The translations under genes and the position numbers were made by a program. Positions 63,291 to 64,000 of a stretch of DNA of 64,000 nucleotides are shown in pieces. The stretch covers positions 1-64,000 of the forward strand of contig MVQO01000228.1 of the NCBI GenBank assembly GCA_002067585.1, read 5' to 3'. The notes beneath the pieces are model-generated. The model saw only the letters and a list, made by a program, of their open reading frames with translations, searched no databases and was not told the origin of the DNA. This DNA is from Syntrophorhabdus sp. PtaB.Bin027. GTDB lineage: Bacteria; Desulfobacterota; Syntrophorhabdia; Syntrophorhabdales; Syntrophorhabdaceae. Every line of letters begins with the position of its first letter. Positions within the stretch are counted from its first letter, which is position 1.

Positions 63291-64000
63291 ATGGAAAAGG
63301 AAAATGACATAACAAAAAAACAGATAAGATATATAAAAGGTGTTGGTCCAAAGATTGCTGCACTGCTCAATAAAAAAGGCCTGAATACTGTTGAAGACCT
63401 TTTCTATTTTCTACCAAACAGGTATGTGGATAAAAGAAGCATAAAAAATATAAACGAGATAACCGAAGGTGAAACTGTGCTGATAATTGCAAAGGTGACA
63501 AGCTCGCGCTCTGTTTATTTTCCAAAGGCAAGAAGACGGGCTTTTGAAGCAACTGTTCAGGACAGTACAGGGTCACTGACTCTCAGATGGTTCAATGTGG
63601 TACTCCCGTATTTAAAAGAGCTTTGCATCAAAGACAACACCGTCTTGCTATCAGGTAGGGTTACGAAGTTTGGAAAGAATCTGCAGATGGTTCATCCTGA
63701 AGCCGTTCTTCTTGCGAGTGAGGCTAAACGAGAAGAACATCAGGGAATCATTCCTGTATATCCGGAAATATCCGGTTTGAAGCAGGGAACTCTGAGAAAT
63801 ATAATCAACCAGGCTTTTGTTCAATATGCAGATTCTTTGTGCAGCATTATACCTTCAGGACTAGAAGATTTATTAGGAGTTCCACGGTTCAAAGATATGC
63901 TGATTAAGATTCACTTTCCGGATGAGACGATAGTTGACGAAGCATCACGTCAGAAATACATAGATCGGTTAATCTTCGAAGAGTATCTGCTTTTCCAGAT
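63291..64000 (+). CDS. recG: ATP-dependent DNA helicase RecG, 5' part
   Basis: Branch-migrating helicase acting on stalled forks and Holliday junctions. Only the first 236 residues are in the window; the gene runs off the end. It opens with QIRYIKGVGPKIAALLNKKG (helix-hairpin-helix) and YFLPNRYVDKRS, then an OB-fold wedge domain: AKVTSSRSVYFPKARRRAFE, LTLRWFNVVLPYLKELC, VLLSGRVTKFGKNLQMVHPE and PVYPEISGLKQGTLRNIINQ. Frame and start are clear. The message lacks an obvious Shine-Dalgarno. Confidence 0.93.
   Translation, partial: MEKENDITKKQIRYIKGVGPKIAALLNKKGLNTVEDLFYFLPNRYVDKRSIKNINEITEGETVLIIAKVTSSRSVYFPKARRRAFEATVQDSTGSLTLRWFNVVLPYLKELCIKDNTVLLSGRVTKFGKNLQMVHPEAVLLASEAKREEHQGIIPVYPEISGLKQGTLRNIINQAFVQYADSLCSIIPSGLEDLLGVPRFKDMLIKIHFPDETIVDEASRQKYIDRLIFEEYLLFQ

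Noticed and set aside
1-64000. CRISPR array, prophage, rRNA, tRNA or complete insertion sequence
   Set aside because: No regularly spaced repeats, phage structural genes or RNA gene signatures were seen on reading both strands; the only IS is a remnant.

Overview
This 64 kb window is a bacterial chromosome segment made mainly of densely packed, co-directional housekeeping operons, with a looser accessory stretch at about 10-30 kb. Gene content suggests a Gram-negative anaerobe, most like the Desulfobacterota / deltaproteobacteria. The pointers are LolA and LpxK (outer membrane and lipid A), many lipoproteins or exported proteins, a CooC-type CO dehydrogenase maturation ATPase, a tetraheme flavocytochrome c, pyruvate phosphate dikinase, split GlyQ/GlyS, QueH, a GH57 glycosidase and tandem HDOD proteins. 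This placement rests on gene content and protein resemblance only; there is no rRNA in the window.

Layout. 0-5 kb: a minus-strand run of ald, a DUF6125-like gene, a methyltransferase and htpG. 5-10 kb: a tight plus-strand operon cooC-plsC-ftsK-lolA-recO. 10-30 kb: accessory and mostly minus strand. It holds a broken MFS transporter, a tetraheme flavocytochrome c reductase, an acyl-ACP thioesterase, an anchored methyltransferase with a membrane protein, a PQQ-type sugar dehydrogenase, a decayed IS3-family insertion sequence, a cysteine-cluster protein, a secreted BNR/HYDIN/IPT protein, an exported isochorismatase-fold hydrolase, a YbaY-NlpE-META lipoprotein, two small zinc ribbons, a sirtuin, and a signalling-like trio (cyclase-like protein, GAF plus orphan H-box protein, HD phosphohydrolase). 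30-37 kb: glyQ-glyS-ppdK, ending in a strong terminator. 37-41 kb: queH, DUF2905, a Dsb-like protein, a phosphodiesterase and a GH57 enzyme. 41-45 kb: minus-strand HNH-HIT-nucleoside phosphorylase and a CNT nucleoside transporter. 45-47 kb: two tandem HDOD genes, each behind its own sigma-28-type promoter. 47-53 kb: a small zinc-ribbon regulator, lpxK, then leuA-leuC-leuD-asd with no leuB. 53-62 kb: dgt, valS-DUF294-CBS, then gatC-gatA-udg-engB. 62-64 kb: pyrE on the minus strand and the 5' part of recG, cut by the window edge.

The most noteworthy observations are: (1) two near-identical sigma-28 promoter motifs (TAAA-N15-TCCGATAA) ahead of the duplicated HDOD genes; (2) several genes whose best promoter ends only 5-12 nt before the start codon with no Shine-Dalgarno, suggesting leaderless or very short-leader mRNAs; (3) the minus-strand trio at 27.1-30.6 kb, which joins a class III cyclase-like protein, a GAF protein with a histidine-kinase H-box but no ATPase domain, and an HD phosphohydrolase; (4) a three-module envelope-stress lipoprotein; and (5) an orphan tetraheme flavocytochrome c next to a dead transporter. 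No CRISPR array, prophage, rRNA or tRNA gene was found.
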